From Branchiostoma floridae (lineage: Eukaryota > Chordata > Leptocardii > Amphioxiformes > Branchiostomatidae): DNA of 64,000 nucleotides. This document shows, piece by piece, positions 34,901 through 45,090 of the stretch (positions within the stretch are counted from its first letter, which is position 1; every line of letters starts with the position of its first letter). The translations under genes and the position numbers were made by a program. Under the pieces are notes generated by a model. It searched no databases and had not been told where the DNA came from. It saw only the letters and a program-made list of their open reading frames with translations. The stretch lies in assembly GCF_000003815.2 (NCBI RefSeq), contig NC_049994.1, positions 5,080,392-5,144,391 of the forward strand, in the 5' to 3' direction.

Positions 34901-37900
34901 GGAGTCCTGTTCATCCCAATGTTCAGCTCCAGCCTGTACAAGGAGGCACTGCAGGGCTGCATAGCTCTGGGTGTAGGGGCACTGACGGGTGATGCACTGC
35001 TCCACCTTATTCCACAGGTAAACTATGGGCTTTATTACAAAGAAGAAAAAAATTCACGGGTCTTAGTGGCAAGTGTGCAGATGTGGACACACTGGCATCA
35101 CCAAATCCGTAGGTGTTTTATGGCACCTTTAGACAGATTAGCCGTGAGGCTCGGTGGGTGTCACTCCACTGTCATGGGGGCAGGGGCACGGCGAGTATCG
35201 AACTCGGAACCTAATGATTCTGATTCCAACGCTCTAGCCGGCGTTGGGCCACACAGACACCCCTATGGGCTTTATTACATATAATAAGTAACAGGGTTTG
35301 TTCTAGAAAAAATCACAAGAGGGAGCACTGCAATGGAGCGGATTGACCAAGTGGGGGCGATGGGGTTAAAGTTGGGGTTTTCCCTTCTGCGGTGTGGGGT
35401 TTTAGAGAATTTTAAGTTAAAATAGTGCCCGTACACGTCTGCAAGTAGATTGCACAAGACATATATCAACAGTCAAACCTGTCTATAACGGCCACTCGAG
35501 GGACTGGAGAAATGTGTCCACTATAGACAGGAGGCCACTATAGGGAAAATGCTGACTGGTACCCACTGATCTTTCTCGCCAAGTAACATTGTCACAATTG
35601 TAAAAAAATTCAACTAACCCTGCCAAGTCAACTCTGCCAAAAATGATTGATAGCCATGCGTAATGTTGGTAAATTCGCCGACAAAAACTTGTGCTCAAAA
35701 CATTGAGGGGCACATATATACTTTCCACTACTGCCAAAATGTTGGGAACTCCAAATCCTTGCAAACTACGATTTTAAACGCGGCGCAGGGTGACATACAG
35801 CCTCTGTATAGTCGCAATAAGCAGTGTTTCTGTATCTACAGGAAATTTTGTGACCATGGTCTCGTTGGACAGGTGGCCGCTATAGACTATTTCTTAATGC
35901 TTAGGTCAATGGGGAAAATCCAAGGGACCGACAAAAAGTGACCGCAATGGCTGCTTTGCAACTGTGGCCGCTGATACAGGTTTCACTGTACAAGAAACTC
36001 ATACCTATTCCATGGAGCACTATGAATTCTTGTTTCCTCGTCAGGCTCTTGGGCTGCATGCCGACCACACAGCGGCAGATACGCACGACCATGGAGCTCA
36101 CGACCTGTCCTACATCTGGAAGCAACTGGCCGTCATGGGCGGCATCTATCTGTTCTTCATCTTCGAGAAGGCCATGGGACAAGTCACCTCCTACTTTGGG
36201 TACCGTGGGCACAGCCACGGAGACAGCCGCGTGCAAACTAATCAGGTAAGCCCGCCCTGATATACAATTACAACGAAAATCGATAAATGGTATGTTCAAA
36301 GTCAAAACTACATTTCATAGTAACACCTCCTCACCTCACCTAGTCCCTACATATCCTACATACTCCACAGCAAGCCATGATCAGAGATGTACTGGAATAC
36401 TAGCATGCTCTAGCTAGTGTCCATTTTTGCATGAAAATGACGGAAATTTGCTGCTCGTGACAGAAAATCAACCAATCCGTCAACCTTGACGGACAAAAAT
36501 CCTTGGTGAAAGACATATGCGGCTTGGGGATGCCGTCCACGGCCGTAAAACTTACTAAAAGCCACACGCTGTTTGTTTTGCTATTGTTATGATTGTTGAC
36601 AATGTACTGTGTCGGTGCCTTTTCACATACGGTAATCTATAAAAAAGACGTTTTTTCAAGGTCTCAGTTCAGTCTCTCTAACTCCTGGAATGGTGTTTTT
36701 GCGGTTTTCGGACAATGGGAATTGGCTGACGGGAAAAAAACCTGAGCTGGCTAGAGCCCTGAATACTAGTATTACAAAAACATTGCAGGTGTGACTTGAT
36801 AGCAAGAAAATTCCGAAGATGTTGTTGTTTGTCACCAATTGTTTAGTGGAAAGCTTTACTCAAATGAAGCATCTTGAGTAAAGCTTTAATTTTTTTGTTC
36901 AATGCATAGTCTGACATATACCACAGGCACTGGTAGCATAGCAGGTAAACAAAGTGTCATTGATTTTAGAGCTGTCCTATTTAGCTTTTGAAAGCTACTT
37001 ACATGTATTATAATCCTTAATACTGTATGTTTTATCTACAATATTTTGCATACGATAATCATTAAAACCAGGGTACAGGTAGTTACAAATGCTAAAGTAG
37101 GTTTTGGTACATGTACAATGTATATGGAGCAGGAAGGATCATACTTGTATGTTCTATCAAATTTTGTGTTCATTTTAGTTTTTCTGTCTTTTCTGTATAT
37201 TATCCTTATGTCAACTTTTGGTTTGTGTCATTATTTTTGGTCCATTTTACCCCTTCCCAACCCACACTCTACAGCAATCCTTCCTGTCCCCATTCTTAAG
37301 ACTTCATCATTTATATTCATAATTCAGTAACACAATGATTGATTGATATTACTGATGCCAAGGTGGCAAATGACGGCACGATGGAACCGCACCCCCACCA
37401 TTGCGAGATGCGGACCACCGGGCACACGATCTCCCTGGTACTGAACCGTGGTTTAAACTATGTGTTGGTTTCCAGGTGTTTTGTCTGACTGACATTATCT
37501 AACAGGATGCCAATCATGCATAGCTCTTGCTACTTGCCATTGCAGATTGTTGGTGGCTTGCGTCAGATGTTAACTCTTTTAGAGCTCTTGCACAAAACTA
37601 ACTTTTACATCCAAGTACATCATTCCATCCAAGCACAATTGTTCATAGCTACAAGTACATGTATGTGTACATCTCTGTATCTAATGTTTTTTGTTGAATC
37701 TGTATGTGTCTTGTGTCCTCACAACGAGTTTTGTAATTGTTTTTGTGTTTAACTAAATGTTGAAGTGTCTTTGCGCCTAATGTTCCTACCAATCACCTAT
37801 CAGTCTTTTGTGTCAAACTAATTAAATGCTTTGTTGTGTGCTCAGCTCACATTTCTTATACGATGGACCTTAACCTTAGCCTGGGTACCCTCCGGATAGT

Positions 37901-40900
37901 AGTTCGCTCCTATGTTCGCTTCTGCTATCCGTCTGGAGACGTGCACATTGAAACCGTTTGGTGCTAACGTCAGTTAATGAGTGAATCAAGGAATAGGTTC
38001 TAGAGCACTCGTTCGATGACAACAGGCCCATAAGCGGACGGAGGGTTTGTCCGGTGTTGGAACACTGGTTCGAACGAGAGCTTGAATCCATTCCATAATT
38101 CGCTCTTATGTGGGGACCAATCAGCGCCTGCTTCCAAAATTTGGACGATTCCAGACGTTAAGATGGTCCGCGTTCCCAGACGGAAACACAGAGAAGCGAC
38201 TGTATATAGTGTATAATGAATGTCAGAGCTAGAAGCGACTGTATATAGTATATAAACTGAACGCCGGAGCGAACTGCTTTCCGGATGGTACACCCAGGCT
38301 ACCTTAACCTCATATGGTGATATTGTTTGGTGGTGGTTTTAGTTTACAAGGGCGTCTTTTTTACGCATGGCAACTAGAATTGTCACAAAATAGATTTCTG
38401 TCTTTCTGAGAAAACATTTCAACATAAAGGTTGGACAGGTTTAAATGTAACTCACAAAATAACATTATGTAGAATGCATAAAATTGCTGGAAGCCTGAAA
38501 CAGTCCCTTTTGGAATGGCTTTTAAGTATTCTGTGGTGTTGGTTACTCGTACAGGAGCCAAGCGACAACCCCATGCATACAATGGACAATGGGAAGCCAG
38601 CCAGCGCCAACCTTGAAAAGTCAGTTTCCAAACAGCAACTGGTGAGTCAAGATCAAAACATGCAATCGTAGTTAAATGAAATTAAAGAAAACTGTTTTGT
38701 ATGCTTTTTAGCACTAGCGAATAAAACTCAGATAACAGCTATGAAGATGTTTTGTGACAAGACTTTTATGTGACAAGAAAAATTAAAGGTACTATGGTGT
38801 ATATTAGTTCTCAGATGCCATAATACTGACACATCAAAAACATTGTTGTAGAGATCCTCTGAAGATTCTTTTGAACACCTTAGGATCACTGATATTGGTA
38901 CATCAGTTTAAGTAACTTTAAATTCATGTATTTTTTTCTCATTTGGCAATGTTTAATGGCATCTGGAGGATGTTGACATTACTGACATTACTGACATTGC
39001 AAGAATCCACATTCTTCCTGTTCACCTGTTACAAGGTGAATATGATTTCTTTTACTGTAGCACTAAACTTATAAGTTATCATATTTCAGACCAATGCAGA
39101 GAGCACAGTGACAGTTAACCTGGACTCAGAGCAGCCAGAGGCTGACAACCAGGAGAAAAAGTACTTCTGCTGCAAAGGTAGGCTTACTGGCTGAGCAGCC
39201 ACTACTAATCCATACAAATGTATTAGGCCTATCGTGCAGCTGACTACCTTTGGCTGTAGTTGTTGATCGTATATGATTTGCCAAATGTAGAAATCGTCTG
39301 AAAGCTGGGCATAGTTTTTACCTCAAAATCGACACCATCACATTGGACAGGGCTTGGGGATTTGCAAAAATGAGTCACTCACATAACTCACTGTCAGGTT
39401 TATAATCTTAGACTGTTGTTCCCTGTCAGGCAAGGGCTAGACGTAACGCTAATTATGTTCACCTTTATCCACAGGGTAACCTATATCCGTTGTTTTAGAA
39501 AAAACAGCCTGAGGGTATTTAGGGATATCCAGTCGACAGTTGCTGCAATATTTTGAAAATAACTGCAATGTTTTGAGAATATTGCAATTTGAAACCACAT
39601 CCGTCGACTTGATATCTCTACATACACTTTTTTTAAAAACTACAGATAAAAGTGAACAAGCGTTAGATGTGGAGGCTTGATGACAGCTTGCCAGCTGAGC
39701 CTCTATCTTTAGGGTTGTCACAGAAAGTTGAGGAGATGTTGCTGCTGGGGACAAAAAAAGTTTTGCCCATTCTGTCCTCTATAACAGACAAAAAATCTGC
39801 ATGTAAAGATATTGATTGAACCAAGCTGAGTCTACCAGCAAAATTTGCCTCTCAGAATAAAGAAAATAGTGTTTCAGATTTCAAAATTTTCCCTGGGAGT
39901 ATATCCCTGGATCCTCTAGAATCAGCATGCCTTTGACAGGATTTCCATGTTTAAATCCAGGGGACAGAAAAAATTTCAGGCTGGCTAGAACACTGAGCAA
40001 ATCTCTAGGAAAGGTATACTATGCGTAAAGATGGTTAAGTGGCTTTGCGAAAGAAAGAAACCAAAACCTGACCCTTTCTGCAGGTTTCACATCGCTGGCT
40101 ATGCTGATCATCGTTGGTGACGGCCTGCACAACTTGAGCGATGGGCTGGCCATCGGGATCGCCTTTGCTGGGAACCTGTCTATTGGCATATCCACGTCCA
40201 TCGCAGTGCTGGCACACGAGTTACCACATGAGATCGGTCAGTTGAACATAATTTACCTTGAGCATATTACATAATGTATTACTTAGGACAGACAAGCAGT
40301 AAATGTACAGTCAAACCAGTATTAGCGGCCACCTTTGCATAGCGACCACCTGGCCATAGTGGCCACTTTTTGTCGGTCCCTTGGATTCATAATGATTAAG
40401 AAATAGGCTTAGCAGCCACCTGTCCAACGCGGCCACGGCCACACGATTTCCGGTCCCGTTGATACAGAAACACTGCCTATTGCAACCATACTGCAGCCTT
40501 ATGTCACCCTGCACCGAGTTTGGAATTGTAGTTTGCGAGGATTTGGAGTTCCTGACAGGGTCATTTTGGCGGTAGCAGAAGATATGCATGCCTTGAGCAT
40601 TAAAGTGCAAGTCTTTGTCAGCGAATTTACATCGAGACAATATTACATGGGGGAACTGAAATCATGTGTAACTTGCTCATGGTCAATTGATCAACATTTT
40701 CTCTATATAGTGGCCATCTGTCTATAGTGGCCATATTTCTCCAGTCCCTTGAGTGGCCGCTATAGACAGGTTTGATTGTACTTTCAAAGCAGAGGTTCAG
40801 CTCTAGCTGTTTTTGACATGTTTTTTTGGCATTTTTTGTCAGGATTTCTCTTCAATTTTTCCCATACAGAAAATGGGACAAAATAGAAAGCAAAAAAACA

Positions 40901-42631
40901 ACATGTCAAAAACAGCCGTAGACAAACCACGCACTGCTTGGAGAGTTAAGCGTCAATGGTCAAGACTGTACAAGTGACCACCTCTACATAACAACGACCT
41001 TGTGTAGCCTGTTAGTCTTAGACAATTTTTCCCATGGGGGGGTGATTATGTATCTATTCAGAATAACATTTTAAAAACGAGTGCTCTTTAAAACTATAAT
41101 CCAGAGAAGACTGTGCTTGGTGATAACATATTCCACTCTACAATAGTTCTGGGGAAATAGGAATTTTTGAACACATCAATCCTAGCTTGGCTACTTGAAG
41201 GCATGACTGTTTCTAGTTCGTTTTTGAGCTGGTGTTAGATACTTATCAGTCAGTACATCCACCAGTTTATTGGTCATCTTGTACATCATACAAAGTCTTG
41301 CGTGCTTTCTCGAAGATCAACGTCAATTTTTCTTTCAGGTGACTTTGCCATCCTGCTGAAGTGTGGCATGAGTTACAAGCAGGCTCTCCTGTGGAACTTT
41401 GTTTCCGCCTTGTCCTGCTTCCTGGGGCTGTACATGGGACTGGCCATCGGGGCAGACATCACCTCAAGGCAGTGGATCTTTGCAGTGATCGCTGGCATGT
41501 TCTTATACATTGCCATGGTGGACATGGTAGGTCGGAGCTTCATAAGCATTGAGTGGTAACGCTAGTTCACCTTTATCCGTTGGGTAACCTATTTCTGTTA
41601 ATTCTAAAAACAGGGTATAGGGGATATCACGTTGATGGACTTGGTTTCAAATTGCAATATTTTCAGCATATTGCAGTTTACAACTACCACCGTCGACTTG
41701 ATGTGCCTAAATACCCTATTTTGAAAAACAGCGGATATAGGTTACCCCGCGGATAAAAGTTAACTTGCATTACATGACAGTTTGTACATTGATGAAGAAT
41801 GAAGACCTTAATTGTACATTTTTACCCAACTGAACTAAGTACAGGTCACAACAGAGACAGAACATACAAAATAGTATCATAGACCGAGTCTAACACAGAC
41901 GTTCGGCTTCTTCTCGCTAATCTTGGTAATCAGGTGAAAATATAGGACCTAGTTTGTATCCAGGGTTTAGCAACAGTCAGTTTGTCAAAATGCATTAAGG
42001 AATATAAATTTGTCTGTGCTACTCATATGTCTAAAGTGAGGGAATCTACTTTATACACATAGCTAAATGGAGTATTTCTATCCCTAACATACATATATAG
42101 TACAATCAACATGAAGTGCACTTCATCTTCTATTATGTTTGAGGTACATGTACAAAATTGACAGACTCTAAATTATGATGAACATCAGTGAATGAAAAAC
42201 AGAGACCTTTTGTGTGTTCAACTTGATTCATTTCAATGAAAGAATTATTATGAGTGAACTTGACATGGGTTGATTGAGTGAATGAGTGGGCGTGAGCGAG
42301 TGTGAGTGAAAGTACAAGTTTTAGAAGTCTGACTGTTACATAAGATGCCACCTATGAAGACCATTGAAATGCTGCTTGTTGACTGCTACATGGTTGAGAT
42401 GCTATGATAACATGACATGTTCTGTTACTACTATGTAAAGCAAATGACATACTTCTGGTATATCTTACACAATGTTGTTGTTTTAAACCACAGATGCCGG
42501 AGCTTGCCGAGCACAAGTCGGAACGACCAGTCGTGACATTCATCGTGCAGAATGTGGGTTTCATGCTGGGAGTGACCTCACTCCTGTTGCTTGCCCTGTA
42601 CGAAGACCAGATCGCAGTTAGTGTCCAGTAG
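25680..42631 (+). CDS. SLC39A4/12-like: ZIP-family zinc transporter, ZIP4/ZIP12-like (LIV-1 subfamily)
   Basis: Twelve exons with matching phases give 702 residues: 25680-25922, 27156-27443, 28761-28974, 32402-32571, 33164-33332, 34848-35017, 36045-36245, 38555-38641, 39090-39177, 40084-40236, 41339-41526, 42494-42631. ZIP proteins move zinc and related metals into the cytosol. Residues 1-20 look like a signal peptide, followed by HDDHDH. The ectodomain has paired cysteines and PAIVQQ (334-339), like the PAL motif of ZIP4/ZIP12. Eight helices follow from about residue 368. HNLSDG (559-564) in TM4 and HELPHE (588-593) in TM5 are the metal-site motifs. HELPHEIGD, not EExPHE, separates it from ZIP8/ZIP14. 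A His-rich loop (residues 249-297) contains two furin-type sites. An extra exon at 37363-37437 is possible. ZIP4 versus ZIP12 orthology is unresolved. Confidence 0.92.
25923..27155. other. zinc transporter intron 1
   Basis: 1.2 kb. No exon or clear element seen; two similar words 'cttccgtgcgaacatggcg' occur near 26598 and 26815. Confidence 0.45.
27156..27443 (+). CDS. zinc transporter exon 2
   Basis: Acceptor ttccttag, 96 codons in phase 0, donor GTGAGT. It begins with Cys (CLTAASL), a pattern shared with exons 3 and 5, which suggests repeated ectodomain modules. Confidence 0.88.
27444..28760. other. zinc transporter intron 2
   Basis: No exon seen. It contains a 14-bp palindrome GTCTCCATGGAGAC at 27814-27827, loosely like an RFX site. 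Confidence 0.4.
28761..28974 (+). CDS. zinc transporter exon 3
   Basis: Acceptor ttttctcag, begins CFSTESVFEEL, ends in phase 1 before GTAAGA. Ectodomain. Confidence 0.88.
29146..29340. mobile_element. TACTGTAAATG MITE, copy 1
   Basis: The ends TACTGTAAATG / CATTTACAGTA are exact inverted repeats. The interior carries alternating 'ttcgcggtgg' and 'ccaccgcgaa' words. A second full copy is at 62532-62748 and fragments are at about 34369-34470 and 52486-52590. Confidence 0.75.
29603..29845 (-). mobile_element. CAGGGCTCGAAAT element, truncated copy
   Basis: It matches the element at 57447-57778 in the same orientation (acaagtactatgacagacat, agaaaatatttgggtgcacc, agctccaattttgggtgcac). The left end is missing and the right end is diverged. 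Confidence 0.55.
32402..32571 (+). CDS. zinc transporter exon 4 (His-rich loop with furin-type sites)
   Basis: Acceptor gtttccag, donor GTGAGT. It encodes a disordered acidic/His segment (GHDH, HDHGHEHEE) around RRKR (276-279) and RVKR (285-288), both basic sites followed by Ala. A MITE begins 30 bp into the next intron. Confidence 0.88.
32601..32788. mobile_element. TACAGTAGAAGCC MITE, copy 1
   Basis: The ends TACAGTAGAAGCCAGTTA and CTTGGCTTCTACTG are inverted; the interior has 'attgcacggaatcccc' words. It starts 30 bp past the exon 4 donor. A sister copy is at 56388-56566. Confidence 0.65.
33164..33332 (+). CDS. zinc transporter exon 5
   Basis: Acceptor aatttacag. It encodes CFTPDQLMQLYLIDEDSG and PAIVQQVYSKAC, the membrane-proximal PAL-like module. 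Donor GTGAGT in phase 1. Confidence 0.88.
33333..34847. other. zinc transporter intron 5
   Basis: No exon. It contains an inverted fragment of the 1320-2060 repeat family near 33480-33545 and a TACTGTAAATG MITE fragment at 34369-34470. Confidence 0.45.
34848..35017 (+). CDS. zinc transporter exon 6
   Basis: Acceptor cctgtacag. It encodes YGYGTLAVLIISLLALIG (TM1) and ALGVGALTGDALLHLIPQ (TM2). Donor GTAAAC, with a SINE inserted just after it. Confidence 0.9.
35040..35262 (-). mobile_element. tRNA-derived SINE with 17-bp target duplication
   Basis: Flanked by the exact duplication CTATGGGCTTTATTACA at 35023-35039 and 35263-35279. On the minus strand it begins with a tRNA-like head: box A near 'aacgccggctagagcg' and box B GGTTCCGAGTTCGATACTC. 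It sits about 20 bp after the exon 6 donor. The perfect duplication suggests a young insertion made by a LINE-type machinery. Confidence 0.82.
35469..35990. mobile_element. ACAGTCAAACC element, copy 1
   Basis: The ends ACAGTCAAACCTGTCTATA and its near-complement at 35975-35990; the interior has repeated 'ggccactatagacagg' words. An inverted copy is at 40306-40780 and a half copy near 32058-32165. No coding frame. Confidence 0.7.
36045..36245 (+). CDS. zinc transporter exon 7
   Basis: 67 codons, phase 0. It encodes a His-rich outer loop, TM3 (GGIYLFFIFEKAMG) and the start of the cytosolic loop with RGHSHGDS. Donor GTAAGC. Confidence 0.9.
37363..37437 (+). CDS. possible optional exon in the His-rich cytosolic loop
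   Basis: A 75-bp open stretch, GC-richer than its surroundings, between AG (37361-37362) and GTACTG. It would add 25 residues (VANDGTMEPHPHHCEMRTTG, then HTISL), phase 0 at both ends, between exons 7 and 8. The content fits the His-rich TM3-TM4 loop of ZIP proteins. The acceptor lacks a good pyrimidine tract, so it may be an alternative exon. Confidence 0.5.
37877..38301. mobile_element. Mutator-like MITE with 9-bp target duplication
   Basis: The ends TAGCCTGGGTACCCTCCGGA and CCGGATGGTACACCCAGGCTA are inverted. CCTTAACCT is duplicated exactly at 37868-37876 and 38302-38310. The TAG...CTA ends and 9-bp duplication are shared with 20130-20332 and 59702-59819. Confidence 0.8.
38555..38641 (+). 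CDS. zinc transporter exon 8
   Basis: 29 codons, phase 0 at both ends, acceptor actcgtacag, donor GTGAGT. A disordered cytosolic loop segment with no conserved motif; skipping would keep the frame. Confidence 0.78.
39090..39177 (+). CDS. zinc transporter exon 9
   Basis: Acceptor catatttcag, ends in phase 1 before GTAGGC. It encodes the rest of the cytosolic loop and KKYFCCKG just before TM4. Confidence 0.82.
39444..39665. mobile_element. palindromic AACGCTAGTTCACC MITE, copy 1
   Basis: Near-palindrome of about 220 bp: 'cacctttatcc..gggtaacctatatccgttg', 'gatatc-agtcgac', a centre of 'attgcaa' words, then the complement back to 'gtgaac-agcgtta'. In zinc transporter intron 9. Confidence 0.7.
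40084..40236 (+). CDS. zinc transporter exon 10 (metal site)
   Basis: Acceptor tttctgcag. It holds TM4 and TM5 with HNLSDG and HELPHE, the residues that form the zinc pathway in ZIP proteins. Donor GTCAGT. Confidence 0.92.
40306..40780. mobile_element. ACAGTCAAACC element, copy 2 (inverted relative to copy 1)
   Basis: Its left half matches the complement of the right half of 35469-35990 (ccactttttgtcggtccctt, attaagaaataggctta). It lies just after exon 10. Confidence 0.7.
41339..41526 (+). CDS. zinc transporter exon 11
   Basis: Acceptor tctttcag. The first codon completes the Gly of HEIGD. It encodes TM6 and TM7 (WIFAVIAGMFLYIAMVDM). Donor GTAGGT. Confidence 0.92.
41557..41763. mobile_element. 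palindromic AACGCTAGTTCACC MITE, copy 2
   Basis: Same family as 39444-39665. It begins 31 bp after the exon 11 donor. Confidence 0.72.
42494..42631 (+). CDS. zinc transporter exon 12
   Basis: Acceptor taaaccacag. It encodes MPEL, TM8 (IVQNVGFMLGVTSLLLLALY) and stop TAG at 42629-42631. Confidence 0.92.
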   Translation: MPELAEHKSERPVVTFIVQNVGFMLGVTSLLLLALYEDQIAVSVQ

Positions 42632-42969
42632 TGAAGGACGGCTGGGGATTATTGCCAAATTATGGATTTTGTTATACCCGGCGCGTAAACCTTGGACCTA
42701 AAAGAGAACAAATGTAGACTGAAGGTGGACTTACTTGTGTCAGAGAGAGAGTTACTCCCGGAGTAAGTCCACCCCATTTTGCCATGTTTGAGAACTGTTG
42801 GTGTTAGTTTTATTATCCAAAGGCCTTAACACCAATTTAGGCAGTAAGTCCGTCTTCAGTCCTCCTTCAGTAAGTCCATTTTCAGACCATTGGATTTACT
42901 GTGGGTGAAAAGAAGACTATGGTCCATGGCAATTGTTGTTCATAAGTCCAAGGTTTGCAATGTTATTTG

Positions 42970-43165
42970 ACGCTAGTTCACCTTTATCCATCGTTTTTAT
43001 AAACGGGATATTCAGCGATTTTAGTCGTCAGAGGATGGTTGAAAATTGCAGTATATTAAAAATATGGCAGTTTGACACCACCTTCCGTCGACTTGATATG
43101 CTTTGATATCCTGTTGTTAAATTAACAGAAATAGGTTACCCCAAGGATAAAGGTAAAGTAGTGTT
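42970..43165. mobile_element. palindromic MITE, copy 3 (in 3' UTR)
   Basis: The arms 'cgctagttcacctttatcc' and 'ggataaaggta-a-tagtgtta' pair. It lies about 340 bp after the zinc transporter stop. Confidence 0.68.
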
Positions 43166-44548
43166 AACAGCCAGATATGAATAGAGGATATGAGATAATG
43201 AAAGATTAAAACAACTATGAATTCAAATGCCTGAATGTGAGCATTTTGTGGTTCATATCCTAACTGATATGAAAAAATGGAGCTGAAAATCCAACTGGTA
43301 CAGTAGGAAAAAATGGAGCTGCAAATTCAAGAGCCAAGAAATATTTGGTGTTGCCTTGTTTGTGCTTTGCTGGTTGCTTTTCCCTTGCTGTGAGGCATGT
43401 TTTTATCAGTGTGTATTGGCGATATTGTTATTCATTAGTCATGCCAAATATAAGATGATTTTTATGAGGAAAATGAACTTCTGTGTTCGTTTGGTAACGT
43501 TATATATTTGAGATAAGTGATTCTTTAAAAAATTCTATGTTATCGGTAGTATTTGCACTGTTACATGGTACTAGTGTTTTAAGGCCCCTGTATTCTTATC
43601 ACTAGCTATTATAAGCTATATAAATATGTGATTGTACTGTAATCTAAACTAGATTTGTATAAGCATCAAATCTTTGTAATTCCACTGGGATCCATATTAC
43701 AGCCACATAGAAAACAAAAACTTTATTGTTGAGGCCTTCTCAAGATTGTTTTGCATACCAGAATATACAATCATGTAGACTACCTCAGAATGACTGATGA
43801 TGCATGGGTGCATCTCTTTAAATTACTAATATATAGATTCACGAAATTTCATTTGAAATGGCACCCAGTGGAATTATAGGGGTTGATGTTACAAAATAAT
43901 GTACATTTAACTTCATAAGTTGAATATTATGCAAAATGTAAAAGAATGACTGAGAAGTCACAAAGACACAAAGTGAGCTTTGAGCGCTCTGTCAAAATTT
44001 AGGTTGCAACAAGCTCAATGCCTTAAGTTAGTGGAATGGGGGTTCAACTAAGGTCAGGAGTGCTGTCTACCTGTGATTTTTGTTATGATTTTTCTTCTAC
44101 GCTTATATCAATTTTAGGGTTCTCTCGATAACCTGTCCTGGGATCAAAATTCGCTTTTTGGGTTGGACAAAATCCTTTTGTTGAAAAAGTCTGAGTACTA
44201 GTCTCATGACATGACATTGATGAAAACATATTTCTGTAAGCTTAACATGACAAATCTAGCAACGCATATAAACAACATGTAACAGTTATCTTCCAAACAA
44301 TGAGAAGGAAGGATGAAAAGAATTCAAAGCTTCAGATAGCCACATGGTAACGTTTAATTGTATCTTCGAGAATGTTATGTCTTCATGTGTGAAGAGTAGT
44401 GATGTTCTGTTATACCAATGACTGTTCATATGTCAAAAGGACACTAATGAGGAATGAATAACCTGGTCCAGTAGTACATTTATCATTATTTTTTTTGTGC
44501 ACTTTATGGCCTATATTAGCTCACTTTACACCTTCTTTTAGTAACAGT

Positions 44549-44765
44549 ATAACGCTGGTTCACCTTTATCCAAGGGTAACCTATATTCGTTGTTTGTAAA
44601 AAAAAAAACGAATTTTGGGATATGAAGTCGACGGACGGTGGTTTCAAATCGGAACATTTTGAAAATATTGCAATTTTGAAACCACTGTCAGCAGACTTAG
44701 TAAATGTGCTATTATTAAAGACAACGGATAAAGGTCACCCCACAGATAAAGGTCAACCAGTGTTA
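44549..44765. mobile_element. palindromic MITE, copy 4 (in 3' UTR)
   Basis: The arms 'aacgctggttcacctttatcc' and 'ggataaaggtcaaccagtgtta' pair and are separated by inverted 'attttgaaaatattgcaat' words. Upstream of the AATAAA at 45064. Confidence 0.7.
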
Positions 44766-45090
44766 GTCCCAAAGTTTTTTTTTAACTAACAGACAGTGAA
44801 CCTTTGATAATTAGATATGGACAATATGTCTAATGTATATAATTGTTCATTTTAATGATTGAACTGTAAATTTCTAAAGAAAGCAGGACTGTGGTGAATA
44901 TTTTCCTTTGTATTAAAAATATTATGGAGAAAGTATATGGAACATGACATGTATGTATACAATCAGCACTATCAGATTTCTATGGGATTTAGACAGATGT
45001 GGACTATTTTTGACAAGAAAGATTGACTTTAATGGAAAATATATTTTCTTTGGTGTTGATTGTAATAAAGATTATTGCTGTCTGACAATT

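Larger units (their letters stand above)
36246..38554. other. zinc transporter intron 7
   Basis: It contains the possible optional exon at 37363-37437 and the MITE at 37877-38301; otherwise AT-rich with no recognised feature. Confidence 0.5.
42632..45090 (+). other. zinc transporter 3' UTR
   Basis: A long AT-rich stretch without exons, ending at AATAAA (45064-45069) followed by a T/G-rich region. It contains two palindromic MITE copies (42970-43165 and 44549-44765), each able to fold into a long hairpin in the mRNA. Earlier cleavage sites cannot be ruled out. Confidence 0.5.
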
